A program made the position numbers and the translations under genes. From Akkermansiaceae bacterium UBA1518 (GTDB taxonomy: Bacteria; Verrucomicrobiota; Verrucomicrobiia; Verrucomicrobiales; Akkermansiaceae): a DNA stretch of 47,558 nucleotides. Where the stretch lies: the NCBI GenBank assembly GCA_002323895.1, contig DCQM01000162.1:1-47558 (forward strand), given 5' to 3'. How positions within the stretch are numbered: the stretch's first letter is position 1; each line of letters begins with the position of its first letter. The notes beneath the pieces were generated by a model. That model ran no database searches. It had not been told where the DNA came from and saw nothing but the letters and a program-made list of their open reading frames with translations. Of this stretch, positions 25,346 through 34,204 are shown piece by piece.

Positions 25346-25884
25346 ATATCGTACTTGGAATAACCGGCTCTATCGCTGCCTACAAATCCGCAGATTTAAC
25401 AAGCCAGCTCACGAAGTTAGGGCACGAGGTTCATGTTGTTATGACCAAGGCTGCCACTGAATTCATCACACCTTTAACCTTGCAAGTTATTTCGAGACAC
25501 CCCGTCCTGATCTCGCTTGAAGACGAGAAGAACTCTTGGAAGCCTGGACATATCGAACTCGCGGACAATGCCGATCTTTTCCTAATTGCACCCGCTTCTG
25601 CGGACATCCTTGGGCAACTTGCAAATGGTCTCGCGCCAGACCCACTGTCGGCAATTTATCTCGCTCTTCCTTCCAAGACTATGAAATTCATTGCGCCAGC
25701 TATGAATGGGAAAATGTGGCACCATCCAGCAACCCAACGGAACCTTCTACAGCTTAAGAACGATGGTGTTACCGTCATTGACCCAGCCGAGGGGGAACTC
25801 GCGTGCGGTTATCAAGGAATCGGACGGCTTGCTGAAGTTGAAGAGATCCTAAAAGCAATTCTCGGAGAGAACCCTCCAAGTTAA
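25342..25884 (+). CDS. coaC: Phosphopantothenoylcysteine decarboxylase (stand-alone CoaC)
   Basis: A flavoprotein that decarboxylates 4'-phosphopantothenoylcysteine in CoA synthesis. 180 residues, equal to the N-terminal half of the usual bifunctional CoaBC. The GSIAAYKS flavin loop is at 9-16, catalytic H70 lies in KPGHIELAD, the PAMN motif is at 119-122, and C155 is in ACGYQGIGRL. The synthetase half (CoaB) is not fused and does not follow, so it must be encoded elsewhere. Confidence 0.92.
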   Translation: MNIVLGITGSIAAYKSADLTSQLTKLGHEVHVVMTKAATEFITPLTLQVISRHPVLISLEDEKNSWKPGHIELADNADLFLIAPASADILGQLANGLAPDPLSAIYLALPSKTMKFIAPAMNGKMWHHPATQRNLLQLKNDGVTVIDPAEGELACGYQGIGRLAEVEEILKAILGENPPS

Positions 25885-25929
25885 GCGAAAGCTCGGGTTT
25901 TCATTACCCAAATTCGCCCGCGCTTATTT

Positions 25930-27159
25930 TTAGAGTTTTTCAGGGGCCTGAAGAAGAGTTCCAATTCTCTGGAGAAGAAGTCCAGCTCCACCGCCATCGA
26001 CAACGCGATGATCAAAAGTAAGACATATCTCAGTTTCGGTCACTGGAACGAATGCTCCCACCTCTTCACTCCACCGCGGCTGCTTAATTCCAGCAGCAAG
26101 CCCCAGAATTAGAGTCTCATTGGGAAGCGGAATTGGGGTCCCCCATTTCAGACCAAAGGTTCCAAAATTTGTTACCGTTGCAATCCCGCCTTGAGCCTGT
26201 TCGGGAGTCAATTTTCGGTTGCGAGCCTTCCTAACCAATTGTCCATATTCTTCAGCTAACTCAGGAACTCGAAGTTGATCCACGTTACGTAAGACTGGAA
26301 CGACTACCCCGTCTTCGACCTGAACCGCAATCCCAATATCGTAAGCTCGAGGGTGGACAACTTTCTCACCGATCAGAAATCCTGCGGTTGCCGGTTGTTC
26401 CGAAAGTGCGATCGCAAAAGCGCGAAGAACATAAAGAGTAAGGCCCGGCTTAGGGTTTTGCCGTGAACGATGTTCTAGAACTGGATCAAGGACGACAGGA
26501 AGCCCAACGGAGGCCAGGGGGCGCGACCAACTTCGCCGCATAGCATCAGCAACCGCAAGACGCATTGGAGAGGCCGCACTATCCGGCCAATCGGAGATAT
26601 ATTCCAAAAACTGCTCGAGATCCTCCACCGTTACACGCCCACCTGCGCCACTTCCCGCGATTGCCGAAATATCAGCTTCGCGCAAGCCAAGTTCGTCCAT
26701 ACGAGCCCTCATTCGAGGGGAAATGTAGTGGGCCCCTTTCATTCCAGCCGGAACCGGAAGACCACGGACGCTCGGCTCAACTAACTTGGGCTCTTCATAA
26801 CTCTGCTCGGTTTGCCGGAAGTGCAAATTCCCCTCCTCACCTTCCTCACCCTCGTCCAAAAGTTCCGGTTCCGCTTGTTCTCCTATCGTGGGAGCGCCAG
26901 TCCGGGAAATCTCTTCCTCGGTCGCCTCTAAGATTCCCAACAGGCTTCCCACCGCATATTCCACCCCTTCTTCTGCTCGAATCTCGGTAACAGTGCCCCC
27001 ACAAAGAGTAGTGACCCCCATCATCGCTTTGTTGGTTTCAACCTCGATAATTTCTTGATCTGCAACGACTGAATCACCCATCGCAATATTCAACCTGATA
27101 ATTTTAGCCTCGGCGATCGATTCGCCAAGCTGAGGCATGATGATAGGAACCTGCGGCAT
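25930..27159 (-). CDS. 2-oxo acid dehydrogenase E2 (dihydrolipoamide acyltransferase)
   Basis: 409 residues. One lipoyl domain (about 1-80) has lipoyl-lysine K44 in VETNKAMMG, with Asn replacing the usual Asp before Lys. An acidic linker follows, then a peripheral subunit-binding domain at about 145-186 (ISPRMRARM..., GSGAGGRVTVEDLE). The catalytic domain carries HRVVDG near 384-389. It transfers the acyl group from lipoate to CoA. It is the last gene after E1-beta and E1-alpha; an E3 gene is not nearby. Pyruvate or branched-chain specificity is undecided. Confidence 0.93.
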   Translation of the reverse strand: MPQVPIIMPQLGESIAEAKIIRLNIAMGDSVVADQEIIEVETNKAMMGVTTLCGGTVTEIRAEEGVEYAVGSLLGILEATEEEISRTGAPTIGEQAEPELLDEGEEGEEGNLHFRQTEQSYEEPKLVEPSVRGLPVPAGMKGAHYISPRMRARMDELGLREADISAIAGSGAGGRVTVEDLEQFLEYISDWPDSAASPMRLAVADAMRRSWSRPLASVGLPVVLDPVLEHRSRQNPKPGLTLYVLRAFAIALSEQPATAGFLIGEKVVHPRAYDIGIAVQVEDGVVVPVLRNVDQLRVPELAEEYGQLVRKARNRKLTPEQAQGGIATVTNFGTFGLKWGTPIPLPNETLILGLAAGIKQPRWSEEVGAFVPVTETEICLTFDHRVVDGGGAGLLLQRIGTLLQAPEKL

Positions 27160-27164
27160 GATTG

Positions 27165-28130
27165 TTAGAGATTAAGAAGTTCACGAAGTTTTTCCAAGAT
27201 CGATTCAGGAGTAGGCCGATGTGCCGCCCAGAGATCAGGGTGATAAGGAATCGGAGTATCCTTAGAATTCAGGCGAAGTGGCGGAGCATCGAGGAGATGA
27301 AAACCTTCCGCCACAACTCTTGAGACGACTTCGGCCGTGACGCCCCCCCAAGGGAAACCCTCACCCAGCGCTAAAAGACGACCCGTTCTCGCCACTGACG
27401 CAATCACAGTATCCATGTCGAGAGGTTTCACGGAACGCAAGTCAACCACTTCAATCTCCCAACCCTCTTTTGCAAGTCGATCAGCAGCTCTCACAGCTTC
27501 GTGCACCATTGCGCTATAAGTGACCACCGTGGCATGTTTACCTGGGCGAGTGATACGGGCCATCCCAAGCGGGAGCGGCTCCGGATCTATCTCTGAAGTT
27601 TTCAGCCATCGATAGAGAAATTTATGTTCACAGAAAACGACGGGATCATCGATTTCGACAGACTCTTTGAGCAAATGGTAGGCATCGGAGACGGTCGCCG
27701 GGGTGGCAACGATAATCCCAGGATAGTGAGCATAGAGAGTTTCCACCATCTGGCTGTGAAACGGCCCAGATCCGGGAGTGCCTCCACAGGGTAGCCTAAC
27801 CGTAATGGGCACGGGGATTCCGGTCCGGTAGTAATGAGTTCCAGCGTGATTCGCGATTTGGTTAAACGCAATCGAAGAAAAGTCGGCAAATTGCATTTCG
27901 ACGATAGGTCGCATGCCACTGATGGCGGCACCGATTGCCATCCCTACCATAGCATCTTCACTAATTGGAGAATCCATGACCCTCCCTGGAAATTCTTCTA
28001 GAAGTCCCTTGGTTGCCTTGAATGCGCCACCGAACCCACCAATGTCCTGACCATACAAAAAAACATCATCCCTCTCAGCAAGCAACTCTCGCTGAGCCTG
28101 ATGAATCGCATCGATATAAGTGGCACTCAT
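27165..28130 (-). CDS. 2-oxo acid dehydrogenase E1 component, beta subunit
   Basis: 321 residues. The N-terminal transketolase-like domain has the GQDIGGFGG block and SPISEDAMVG (Glu that activates thiamine diphosphate, around residue 57). The C-terminal domain has the WEIEVVDLRSVKPLD motif. It overlaps E1-alpha by ATGA and ends 6 bases before E2, so the three form one operon. Confidence 0.95.
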   Translation of the reverse strand: MSATYIDAIHQAQRELLAERDDVFLYGQDIGGFGGAFKATKGLLEEFPGRVMDSPISEDAMVGMAIGAAISGMRPIVEMQFADFSSIAFNQIANHAGTHYYRTGIPVPITVRLPCGGTPGSGPFHSQMVETLYAHYPGIIVATPATVSDAYHLLKESVEIDDPVVFCEHKFLYRWLKTSEIDPEPLPLGMARITRPGKHATVVTYSAMVHEAVRAADRLAKEGWEIEVVDLRSVKPLDMDTVIASVARTGRLLALGEGFPWGGVTAEVVSRVVAEGFHLLDAPPLRLNSKDTPIPYHPDLWAAHRPTPESILEKLRELLNL

Positions 28131-29149
28131 GAGTTGATTCCTTTCGATGAAAATGCCTGCCAGTCGTCTTGATATGGATCAGGGGCCGGGTCGGTTTGAG
28201 CATTGGCGACAGCCTCTTGCACCTCTTCAGCGGCCTCGCTTTTCCAAAGATCAACTTCATCAGAAGTCGCTAGCCCCTCATCCACCACCTGCTGAATCCC
28301 TATCTCCAAACAATCACGTCCAAGCTTAGAATCCTTCAGTTCCGGTGCCACATAAGAGGCGTCATCGTGCTCTCCATGTCCGCACAACCGAAGAAGCTTT
28401 CCTACGACCATCTGCGGACCTTCACCAGCACGAGCCGCTTTAACGGCCTCATGGACAACTGCGAGACACTCAAAAAGATTCGTTGCATCGACCTCTCTCC
28501 CGGTAACGCCGTACCCCCGGGCACGATCGACAAGATTTTCACATGCAAATTGTCTCTCTCGAGGAGTGGAATAGGCAAATTGATTATCAGCGACTAACAC
28601 CACTATTGGAAGTTTCTCTACCGCTGCCAAATTGAGGCCTTCATGGAAGGCTCCAGTAGAAGTCGCGCCATCGCCAACGCAAGTCGCACCAACCACCTCC
28701 GCGAGTTCCCCTTTCATACGGCGGGCGATCAGCATGCCAGCTACCAGAGATACCGAAGTTCCAAGATGACTAATCATTGCTGGTCGACGTTCAGCAGGAC
28801 GCCCACGGTGAATGTTACCATCGCGACCACGCATTGGACCAAGGGCAGATCCAAGATAAGTGCGGGTCGCCTCAATGAGCGGCTCGCCGAAACCGGTTCG
28901 TCCAGCTTGATCACGAATGAGGGGCGCGAATATATCCTTCTCCTGATTAAGACAACAACCAAGCGAAGCTGAAAAGGCCTCCTGCCCTGTCCCCAGATAA
29001 ACACCACCTACAATCTTACCTGCTTTATAGAGACTCGAAAGCTTGGCCTCGAGTGTTCTAGAGATAATCATGACCCTGAGGGTCCGCCGAATCAAATCAG
29101 TATCAAGTCTACCTGATATAATTGGAGCTGATGCTGCTGAAGATTCCAT
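28127..29149 (-). CDS. 2-oxo acid dehydrogenase E1 component, alpha subunit
   Basis: 340 residues from the ATG at 29149. GTGQEA is near 53-58, and the thiamine diphosphate motif starts with GDG at 159-161 and ends in ADNQ (N189). Phosphorylation-loop-like segments follow. An open frame extends 92 residues further upstream, but that region overlaps the GTPase gene and is not E1-like, so the ATG ten bases after the GTPase stop is chosen. It forms the heterotetrameric E1 with the beta subunit. Confidence 0.94.
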   Translation of the reverse strand: MESSAASAPIISGRLDTDLIRRTLRVMIISRTLEAKLSSLYKAGKIVGGVYLGTGQEAFSASLGCCLNQEKDIFAPLIRDQAGRTGFGEPLIEATRTYLGSALGPMRGRDGNIHRGRPAERRPAMISHLGTSVSLVAGMLIARRMKGELAEVVGATCVGDGATSTGAFHEGLNLAAVEKLPIVVLVADNQFAYSTPRERQFACENLVDRARGYGVTGREVDATNLFECLAVVHEAVKAARAGEGPQMVVGKLLRLCGHGEHDDASYVAPELKDSKLGRDCLEIGIQQVVDEGLATSDEVDLWKSEAAEEVQEAVANAQTDPAPDPYQDDWQAFSSKGINS

Positions 29150-29159
29150 GGTATAAAGT

Positions 29160-30875
29160 TTAGAGCTCTTGGTCGACCGCCTTGAGCTCCAAGAAAAGAT
29201 CGTTCCACCGTTCCTTCCGCGGCTCAAGAAGAAGCTTTTGGTCAGCGATCCGCCTTCGAACGATCTCGAAAAGCCCCCCATATTCAAGATAGAATTCGCG
29301 AACACCGTCTTTGTAGTCGCTTTCAAGGGAATCAGCGAACGTGTGTCGCAAGTCCTTAAACCCTTCCATAAAGTCGCGGCAAAGCGCTTTCCGCGAAAGT
29401 TTCGAGTAAATTGCAGCAAGCCCAAGAACTCCCGTCGCCATCATCATAAATACCCAGGGCCAAGTCGCGATGCCGAAACCACCTAAAATCCCAGCAATGG
29501 TATACAAAATTAACAAAAGAGTCGTGTAACGACGCAGGACCGTTCGGCGGCTCTCTATCTTGAGATCTATCGTCCCTCTGATTTTGAGTTGTGTAACAGC
29601 TTGCTTTGCCGAACGTCCCAAGCGGCGCATAAAACGCTTGCGAGTCCCCGAAAGGGATTCTGTTTCCTGCTCAAAGTCAGGAGGACTGATCCCAAGATTC
29701 TCCCGAATTCGCGGCTCTACGGTTTTCCAATGGTTCCGACAGTTTTTCACCAATTCAATGCCATCGGTCTCTGCCTGCTTTTCGACAGCTTCCTTGACCC
29801 TAGTGATTAAATCTCCTTCGATTTGGGATGGAAGTTTCTCCTGTTGAAAAAGTGAGATCAGGCTCCGAGTGATAGACATCCTCCGACCTAAATCACGGGT
29901 CGCAATTTGACCTTGCCTAAAAAAGACGTCACCCATTCCACTCAAACGTTCTAGCAACGAAATCGCCTGCCCTTCGCGACGAAGATCCACCTCATCTTCC
30001 AACTCTGCCAAAAAACGCTGATCGCTATCAAGGGTATCACTTCGTTCTTCGATTCGCGCCTCAATCTTCTTTAAAACTTCCTGTGCTGAGATGCTCACCT
30101 CTTGGAGAATTTTGCGCCGATCTGGATCATGAGCAACCTTCGAGGAAATAAATTCATTAAGCGTCGTTAATCCACTTTTCCTCAGCATATGAGATAGTGG
30201 TGGATCATTCGCCTTCGCCTCCATTGCCAACTTCGCAGAAACCGGGAAAATTTCGGGGACCTTTCCAGTCTTCTGCTCCCCCAAAGTTTTCATATGACCC
30301 AAAATTACTTTGAGATCCTCTTCATTTCTTAATTCGCTTTGCTGTAAAACAAAACCCACCTTGCCTAACTGCTCCTCTGGAAGTCGTGCAACCAATTGCC
30401 ACGTGTCAGCACACCAAGGATTTCCGACAGGAAAAACGAATAACAAAAGATCCGCGACCGGGAGAAAACGTTCGATCTCCTCCCTGTTCCCTTCGATTGA
30501 GCTATTGGAACCTGGAGTATCAACCACTTCGAAATCACGAAGAAAGCCCAGAGGGCGGAGTTCTTGTACAAGCATCGACCTCTTCTCCGTTGAGGCCACT
30601 TTCTCTCCGTACTGGTACCAGTGAAGCTGTTTTGTCTTTGGAAGAGCATCAACCTCGCAAATTTCCTTACCAAAAAGCGCATTAATCAGGGCCGATTTCC
30701 CAGCGTTAACTTCACCACAGACAACAAAGAGAAAAGGCTTTCGAAGATCTTCCCCCCCCACTTCATCCCTAACAGGATCAAGAATTTCGCCGCCACATTT
30801 ACGAGCAAGCTGCCCAACCCCTAACACCACCTCAGCAAGGCGCTCCCTGATCGCAAAGTAGCGTTTGCCAAACAT
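29160..30875 (-). CDS. Dynamin-like GTPase, membrane-associated
   Basis: 571 residues. The GTPase domain has P-loop GEVNAGKS at 54-61 and G3 DTPG at 119-122; a G4-like segment is not obvious. A long helical stalk with charged repeats follows (about 250-440). Two adjacent hydrophobic segments at about 455-495 are separated by a GIATWPW turn and could act as a membrane paddle. A helical tail ends the protein. Bacterial dynamins remodel or repair membranes. It sits just upstream of the E1-alpha gene on the same strand, so it may share a transcript with it. Confidence 0.85.
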   Translation of the reverse strand: MFGKRYFAIRERLAEVVLGVGQLARKCGGEILDPVRDEVGGEDLRKPFLFVVCGEVNAGKSALINALFGKEICEVDALPKTKQLHWYQYGEKVASTEKRSMLVQELRPLGFLRDFEVVDTPGSNSSIEGNREEIERFLPVADLLLFVFPVGNPWCADTWQLVARLPEEQLGKVGFVLQQSELRNEEDLKVILGHMKTLGEQKTGKVPEIFPVSAKLAMEAKANDPPLSHMLRKSGLTTLNEFISSKVAHDPDRRKILQEVSISAQEVLKKIEARIEERSDTLDSDQRFLAELEDEVDLRREGQAISLLERLSGMGDVFFRQGQIATRDLGRRMSITRSLISLFQQEKLPSQIEGDLITRVKEAVEKQAETDGIELVKNCRNHWKTVEPRIRENLGISPPDFEQETESLSGTRKRFMRRLGRSAKQAVTQLKIRGTIDLKIESRRTVLRRYTTLLLILYTIAGILGGFGIATWPWVFMMMATGVLGLAAIYSKLSRKALCRDFMEGFKDLRHTFADSLESDYKDGVREFYLEYGGLFEIVRRRIADQKLLLEPRKERWNDLFLELKAVDQEL

Positions 30876-30913
30876 GGATGAAGATTATGAAGGAATCAAT
30901 CAGCAACCAGCCC

Positions 30914-31756
30914 CTAAGCTTGTCCTTTTAGGGCAAGGAGTTGTGAAACAGTTATAAATTTATAGCCCTTAGATAAGAGGTCATCAAAAGTGCCGGGCAT
31001 GGCATCAATTGTCGGAGCATGAAGATCATGCGCCAAAATAATTGCACCATTATGAGCCCCTCTCAAGATTCGCGAGCGCACCACTGATGGTCCGGGGCGT
31101 TTCCAATCGTTTGGGTCGACTGACCACATGATTGTGGGATAGGTGAAATCAGAAAAAACCAAACTTCGCTGACGTTCAAAGAGTGCACCATAAGGCGGGC
31201 GCATCGTCCGGGGTTTAACCGCAGCGGCGCGGACAATTGCATCTTCAGTTCGGCGCATTTCCCTCAGTAATTCAGAGTTGCTGAGAGTAGTTAATTTACG
31301 GTGAGTGTATGTATGGTTCCCAATCTCATGCCCCTCGGCCACGATACGCCGAACAATGTGAGGGTAGCGGTCGACATTTCTTCCTATGACGTAAAACGTG
31401 GCCTTGATGTTGCGGGTTCGCAGAATATCAAGCAGGCGAGGAGTATTCTGAGGGTGAGGACCATCATCAAAGGTCATAGCCACATAAGGCTGATTGGATA
31501 AACCGCGAGAGTGCGTCACACTTTTACCACTGAATTGAGTCGGCAGATTAATATTAGGGTTTCTTAACCCTTTGTTCATGTATGCCGGAGGGCGATATTG
31601 CGTATTAGCCCCTAGCCTTACTGGCTGATTTTCGTTTCGGAACGAAGAAGCTCCATGTTTTCCAACTTTAGATCCCTTCTCACCCTTCTTACTTGAACAG
31701 GCAGGAAGCGCGATCAGGCTCCCTGAGCTTAGCTTAAGAATTTTTCGTCTCTTCAT
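30914..31756 (-). CDS. Polysaccharide deacetylase (NodB/CE4), exported
   Basis: 280 residues. N-terminus KRRKILKLSSGSLIALPAC is a probable lipoprotein signal with C20, possibly Tat-routed given the RR pair. The NodB domain spans about 90-275 with metal and catalytic motifs TFDDGP (D97, D98), H148 and H152 in HTYTH, RPPYGA, WSVDPNDW and ILAHDLH. It removes N- or O-acetyl groups from chitin-like polymers or peptidoglycan. It is the first gene of the minus-strand run ending with E2. Confidence 0.93.
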   Translation of the reverse strand: MKRRKILKLSSGSLIALPACSSKKGEKGSKVGKHGASSFRNENQPVRLGANTQYRPPAYMNKGLRNPNINLPTQFSGKSVTHSRGLSNQPYVAMTFDDGPHPQNTPRLLDILRTRNIKATFYVIGRNVDRYPHIVRRIVAEGHEIGNHTYTHRKLTTLSNSELLREMRRTEDAIVRAAAVKPRTMRPPYGALFERQRSLVFSDFTYPTIMWSVDPNDWKRPGPSVVRSRILRGAHNGAIILAHDLHAPTIDAMPGTFDDLLSKGYKFITVSQLLALKGQA

Positions 31757-31922
31757 GCTTAATCCTTCTCAATTATTATTAAGGAATCATCAATTGTCAC
31801 GCATTTCCTAACAATCTATCATTTGAAGCTAATACCTTTCAGTGGCGCATTGGTTACAGAATCTCATTTCCATTTTCAAAACCGCTCGACAGATCCCAAT
31901 TCAGGGTCCAATTTCCAGCGCC

Positions 31923-33005
31923 ATGCCCAAACCAAAGCTGTTTATTCCCGGTCCCGTGGATGTCGCCCCTGAAACTTATGCCGCAATGGCAGGCCCCGCA
32001 ATCGGGCACCGCGGAAAAGACTTCGAAACGCTCTATTCGTCGATTCAGCCCGGAATTAAGCAAGTGGTCGGCACCACCCGCCCTGTCTTCTTCTCTACCT
32101 CTTCCGCTTGGGGAATCATGGAAGGCTGTATTCGTAATTTAGTCAAAAAAAAGGTCTTGAACCTCTGCTGCGGTGCTTTTTCGGACAAATGGTATGGCGT
32201 CTCCCAAAGTTGTGGTAAGAAAGCGGAGAAAATCCAAGTCGAATGGGGGCAACCAATTGACCCTGAAGCCGTTCGTGAAAAATTAGCAAGCGGGGATTTT
32301 GACACCGTGACTTTAGTTCACAACGAAACCTCAACCGGGGTCCTGAATCCTCTAAGAGAGATCTCTGATGTCGTTCAATCCTTCGACGATGTCCTCTTAG
32401 TCGTAGACACCGTCTCTTCCCTCTCTGCCCTGCCCATCAACTTCGACGAGCTTGGCATTGATGTTCTTCTAGCTGGGGTTCAAAAAGCAATCGCTCTTCC
32501 TCCCGGCTTGGCGGTTTTCGTCACCTCAGACGCCGCTTTAGAGCGCGCCGAAAGCATGGACGACCGCGGCTATTACTTCGATTTCTGTGAATTCGCTAAA
32601 AACGACGCGAAAGACAACACCCCCTCAACTCCATCCATCCCTCATCTTTATGCCCTCCGCGAAAGAGTCGGTGTAATGCTCAAAGAGGGGCTTGAAAATC
32701 GCTTTGAACGCCATCGTGCCAACAATGCAATGGTCCACAAATGGGGCGCAAAGCACAATTTTGAGCTTCTTCCTCCAGAAGGCTTCCGATCACGCTCCCT
32801 ATCTTGCTTCATCACACCAGAGAATCTTGACCAAGCCGGCTGGATTAAATCAGTGATTACAGAGCATGGCTTTGCCATCAATGGAGGTTACGGTAAAATC
32901 AAAGGGAAAACCTTCCGAATTTCAAATATGGGAAACGAAACTCAGGAAACCATGCAAGACCTTCTTGATGCGCTTGATCTCGAGCTTCCCAAATTTCTCA
33001 GATAG
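31923..33005 (+). CDS. Class V aminotransferase (alanine-glyoxylate / serine-pyruvate type)
   Basis: 360 residues. The N-terminus FIPGPVDVAPET is typical of the group, and the PLP-binding lysine is K188 in AGVQKAIALPPGLA. A conserved HNETSTGVLNP block lies upstream. The ATG at 31923 begins right at the conserved region; the longer frame from 31842 adds 27 unrelated residues. The precise substrates (alanine, serine, glyoxylate or phosphoserine) are unclear. It diverges from the deacetylase. Confidence 0.88.
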   Translation: MPKPKLFIPGPVDVAPETYAAMAGPAIGHRGKDFETLYSSIQPGIKQVVGTTRPVFFSTSSAWGIMEGCIRNLVKKKVLNLCCGAFSDKWYGVSQSCGKKAEKIQVEWGQPIDPEAVREKLASGDFDTVTLVHNETSTGVLNPLREISDVVQSFDDVLLVVDTVSSLSALPINFDELGIDVLLAGVQKAIALPPGLAVFVTSDAALERAESMDDRGYYFDFCEFAKNDAKDNTPSTPSIPHLYALRERVGVMLKEGLENRFERHRANNAMVHKWGAKHNFELLPPEGFRSRSLSCFITPENLDQAGWIKSVITEHGFAINGGYGKIKGKTFRISNMGNETQETMQDLLDALDLELPKFLR

Positions 33006-33229
33006 TAGGTCCCATCCCTCAAAGGGATCGTCATTCGAAAAAATATTACATAAGGAAAAGTTTTGTTCGGCTCAAAGAATATTTGATACGTCGGTCCATC
33101 AGGATCCCTTAATAATCAATAGCCTAACAAGAGAAAGGGTTCGGACGGGTTAATAATCCAGAAAAACCTTCAGAAAATCCTTGGCAAATCGGCTAAGTTA
33201 CTGCAGCTTCCGCGCCCACCACCAAAATT

Positions 33230-33472
33230 ATGGTAGCACTCCGACTCACTCGCCAAGGTTCCAAGAATCGCCCTTACTACAAAATCGTTGCTGTCGATAG
33301 CCGCAAGCGTCGTGACGGTCGTTACATTGAGCAGCTTGGAACTTACAACCCTATGGTCGATGGTGAGAATTATACTCTCGACCTAGAAAAAGCTGACAAG
33401 TGGCTTGGAGTTGGCGCAAAACCCAGTGGCACTGTAGCCAGCATTATCAAGAAGGTACGCACCGCTAGTTAA
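33230..33472 (+). CDS. rpsP: 30S ribosomal protein S16
   Basis: 80 residues with the characteristic MVALRLTRQGSKNRPYYKIV start, the RRDGRYIEQLGTYNP block and a short C-terminus. It is important for early 30S assembly. The usual followers rimM, trmD and rplS are absent, and a strong terminator ends the transcript. The 224-base gap before it holds a small hairpin (33014-33028) and no evident gene. There is no Shine-Dalgarno sequence. Confidence 0.97.
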   Translation: MVALRLTRQGSKNRPYYKIVAVDSRKRRDGRYIEQLGTYNPMVDGENYTLDLEKADKWLGVGAKPSGTVASIIKKVRTAS

Positions 33473-33503
33473 TCCTAGCCCTCTAGACCGGCGCTATTTT
33501 TAG

Positions 33504-33534
33504 GATCCCGTTGTCTCAGGACTTCGGGATTTTT
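33504..33534 (+). terminator. Rho-independent terminator after rpsP
   Basis: Outer stem ATCCCG/CGGGAT, a symmetric TT/TT internal loop, inner GTC/GAC stem with TCAG loop, then TTTT. It begins 31 bases after the rpsP stop. Confidence 0.85.
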
Positions 33535-33578
33535 CATTTTAGTTTTAAATCTACGAACTCAAGCTCAAACAGGACCCT

Positions 33579-34049
33579 ATGACTTTCTCTGAATTCTACC
33601 AACTTTTGGAGTCTTACCCGGATCATTGCATCACTCTTACTCTGCCCGATCAAACTCAAGCTCCTTCACATTTTCATATTACGGAGGTTGCATCAATCTC
33701 CAAAGCATTCCTTGATTGCGGAGGGAGACAGCACTCGGAAAATTCATGTGTTTTACAAGTCTGGGTCGCTGACGATTTTAGTCACCGAATCAAAGCAGGG
33801 AAATTGGTCAAAATTCTCACCAAGGCCCGCTTACTTTTCGACTCCGAGGACATACCTGTGGAATTTGAACATGAAGCCCCAGTCCTAACTCGTCTCCCAA
33901 TCGAATCCTATACCCTCGATAAAGAAGTAATCACCTTTACTCTCCATCTTAAGGAGGCCGATTGCCTCGCAAAAGATCTTTGCCTTCCCAAGCGTGACTT
34001 CAGCCTTCCGGATCTCCCCTCTCGCTCTTCTTTAGCGGCCAAGAGATAA
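33579..34049 (+). CDS. DUF6428 family protein
   Basis: 156 residues. The order of blocks matches the family: N-terminal FSEFYQLLESYPDHCITLTL, then SHFHITEV, a DCGG segment and LQVWVADDFSHRIKAGKL. A beta-rich C-terminal half and a Ser/Arg tail complete it. No enzyme motif is recognised. Family proteins are found near stress and metal-related genes in Bacteroidota, but here the gene is bounded by rpsP and a metallopeptidase, so context does not help. Confidence 0.75.
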   Translation: MTFSEFYQLLESYPDHCITLTLPDQTQAPSHFHITEVASISKAFLDCGGRQHSENSCVLQVWVADDFSHRIKAGKLVKILTKARLLFDSEDIPVEFEHEAPVLTRLPIESYTLDKEVITFTLHLKEADCLAKDLCLPKRDFSLPDLPSRSSLAAKR

Positions 34050-34068
34050 TTCTACACCCATCGATGAG

Positions 34069-34113
34069 AAGGCTTCCTAGTCCATCTTATGGATCGAAGG
34101 GGCCCGAAGCCTT
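34069..34113. repeat. Nested inverted repeat after the DUF6428 gene
   Basis: AAGGCTTC at 34069-34076 pairs exactly with GAAGCCTT at 34106-34113, and TCCAT/ATGGA pairs inside it. Only a weak T-run follows. It lies 20 bases after the DUF6428 stop, so it may act as a transcript end or 3' stabiliser. Confidence 0.5.
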
Positions 34114-34204
34114 ATTAACACTCTTCCTCGTTCTCGATCGCAACATGATCGACTCATCGCGAATTCCTGTAATCGCACTATCCAAATCGACTTAATCTGA
34201 GCTT

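Noticed and set aside
29150..29425. 92-residue extension of E1-alpha
   Set aside because: It overlaps the dynamin-like gene, is not E1-like, and a proper ATG lies at 29149.
29160..30875. Dynamin-like GTPase as part of a phage-defence island
   Set aside because: Neighbours are metabolic and envelope genes, with no nuclease, toxin or mobile element nearby.
33014..33028. ATCCCT/AGGGAT hairpin after the aminotransferase gene
   Set aside because: No T-run follows and the stem is short; it is not convincing as a terminator.
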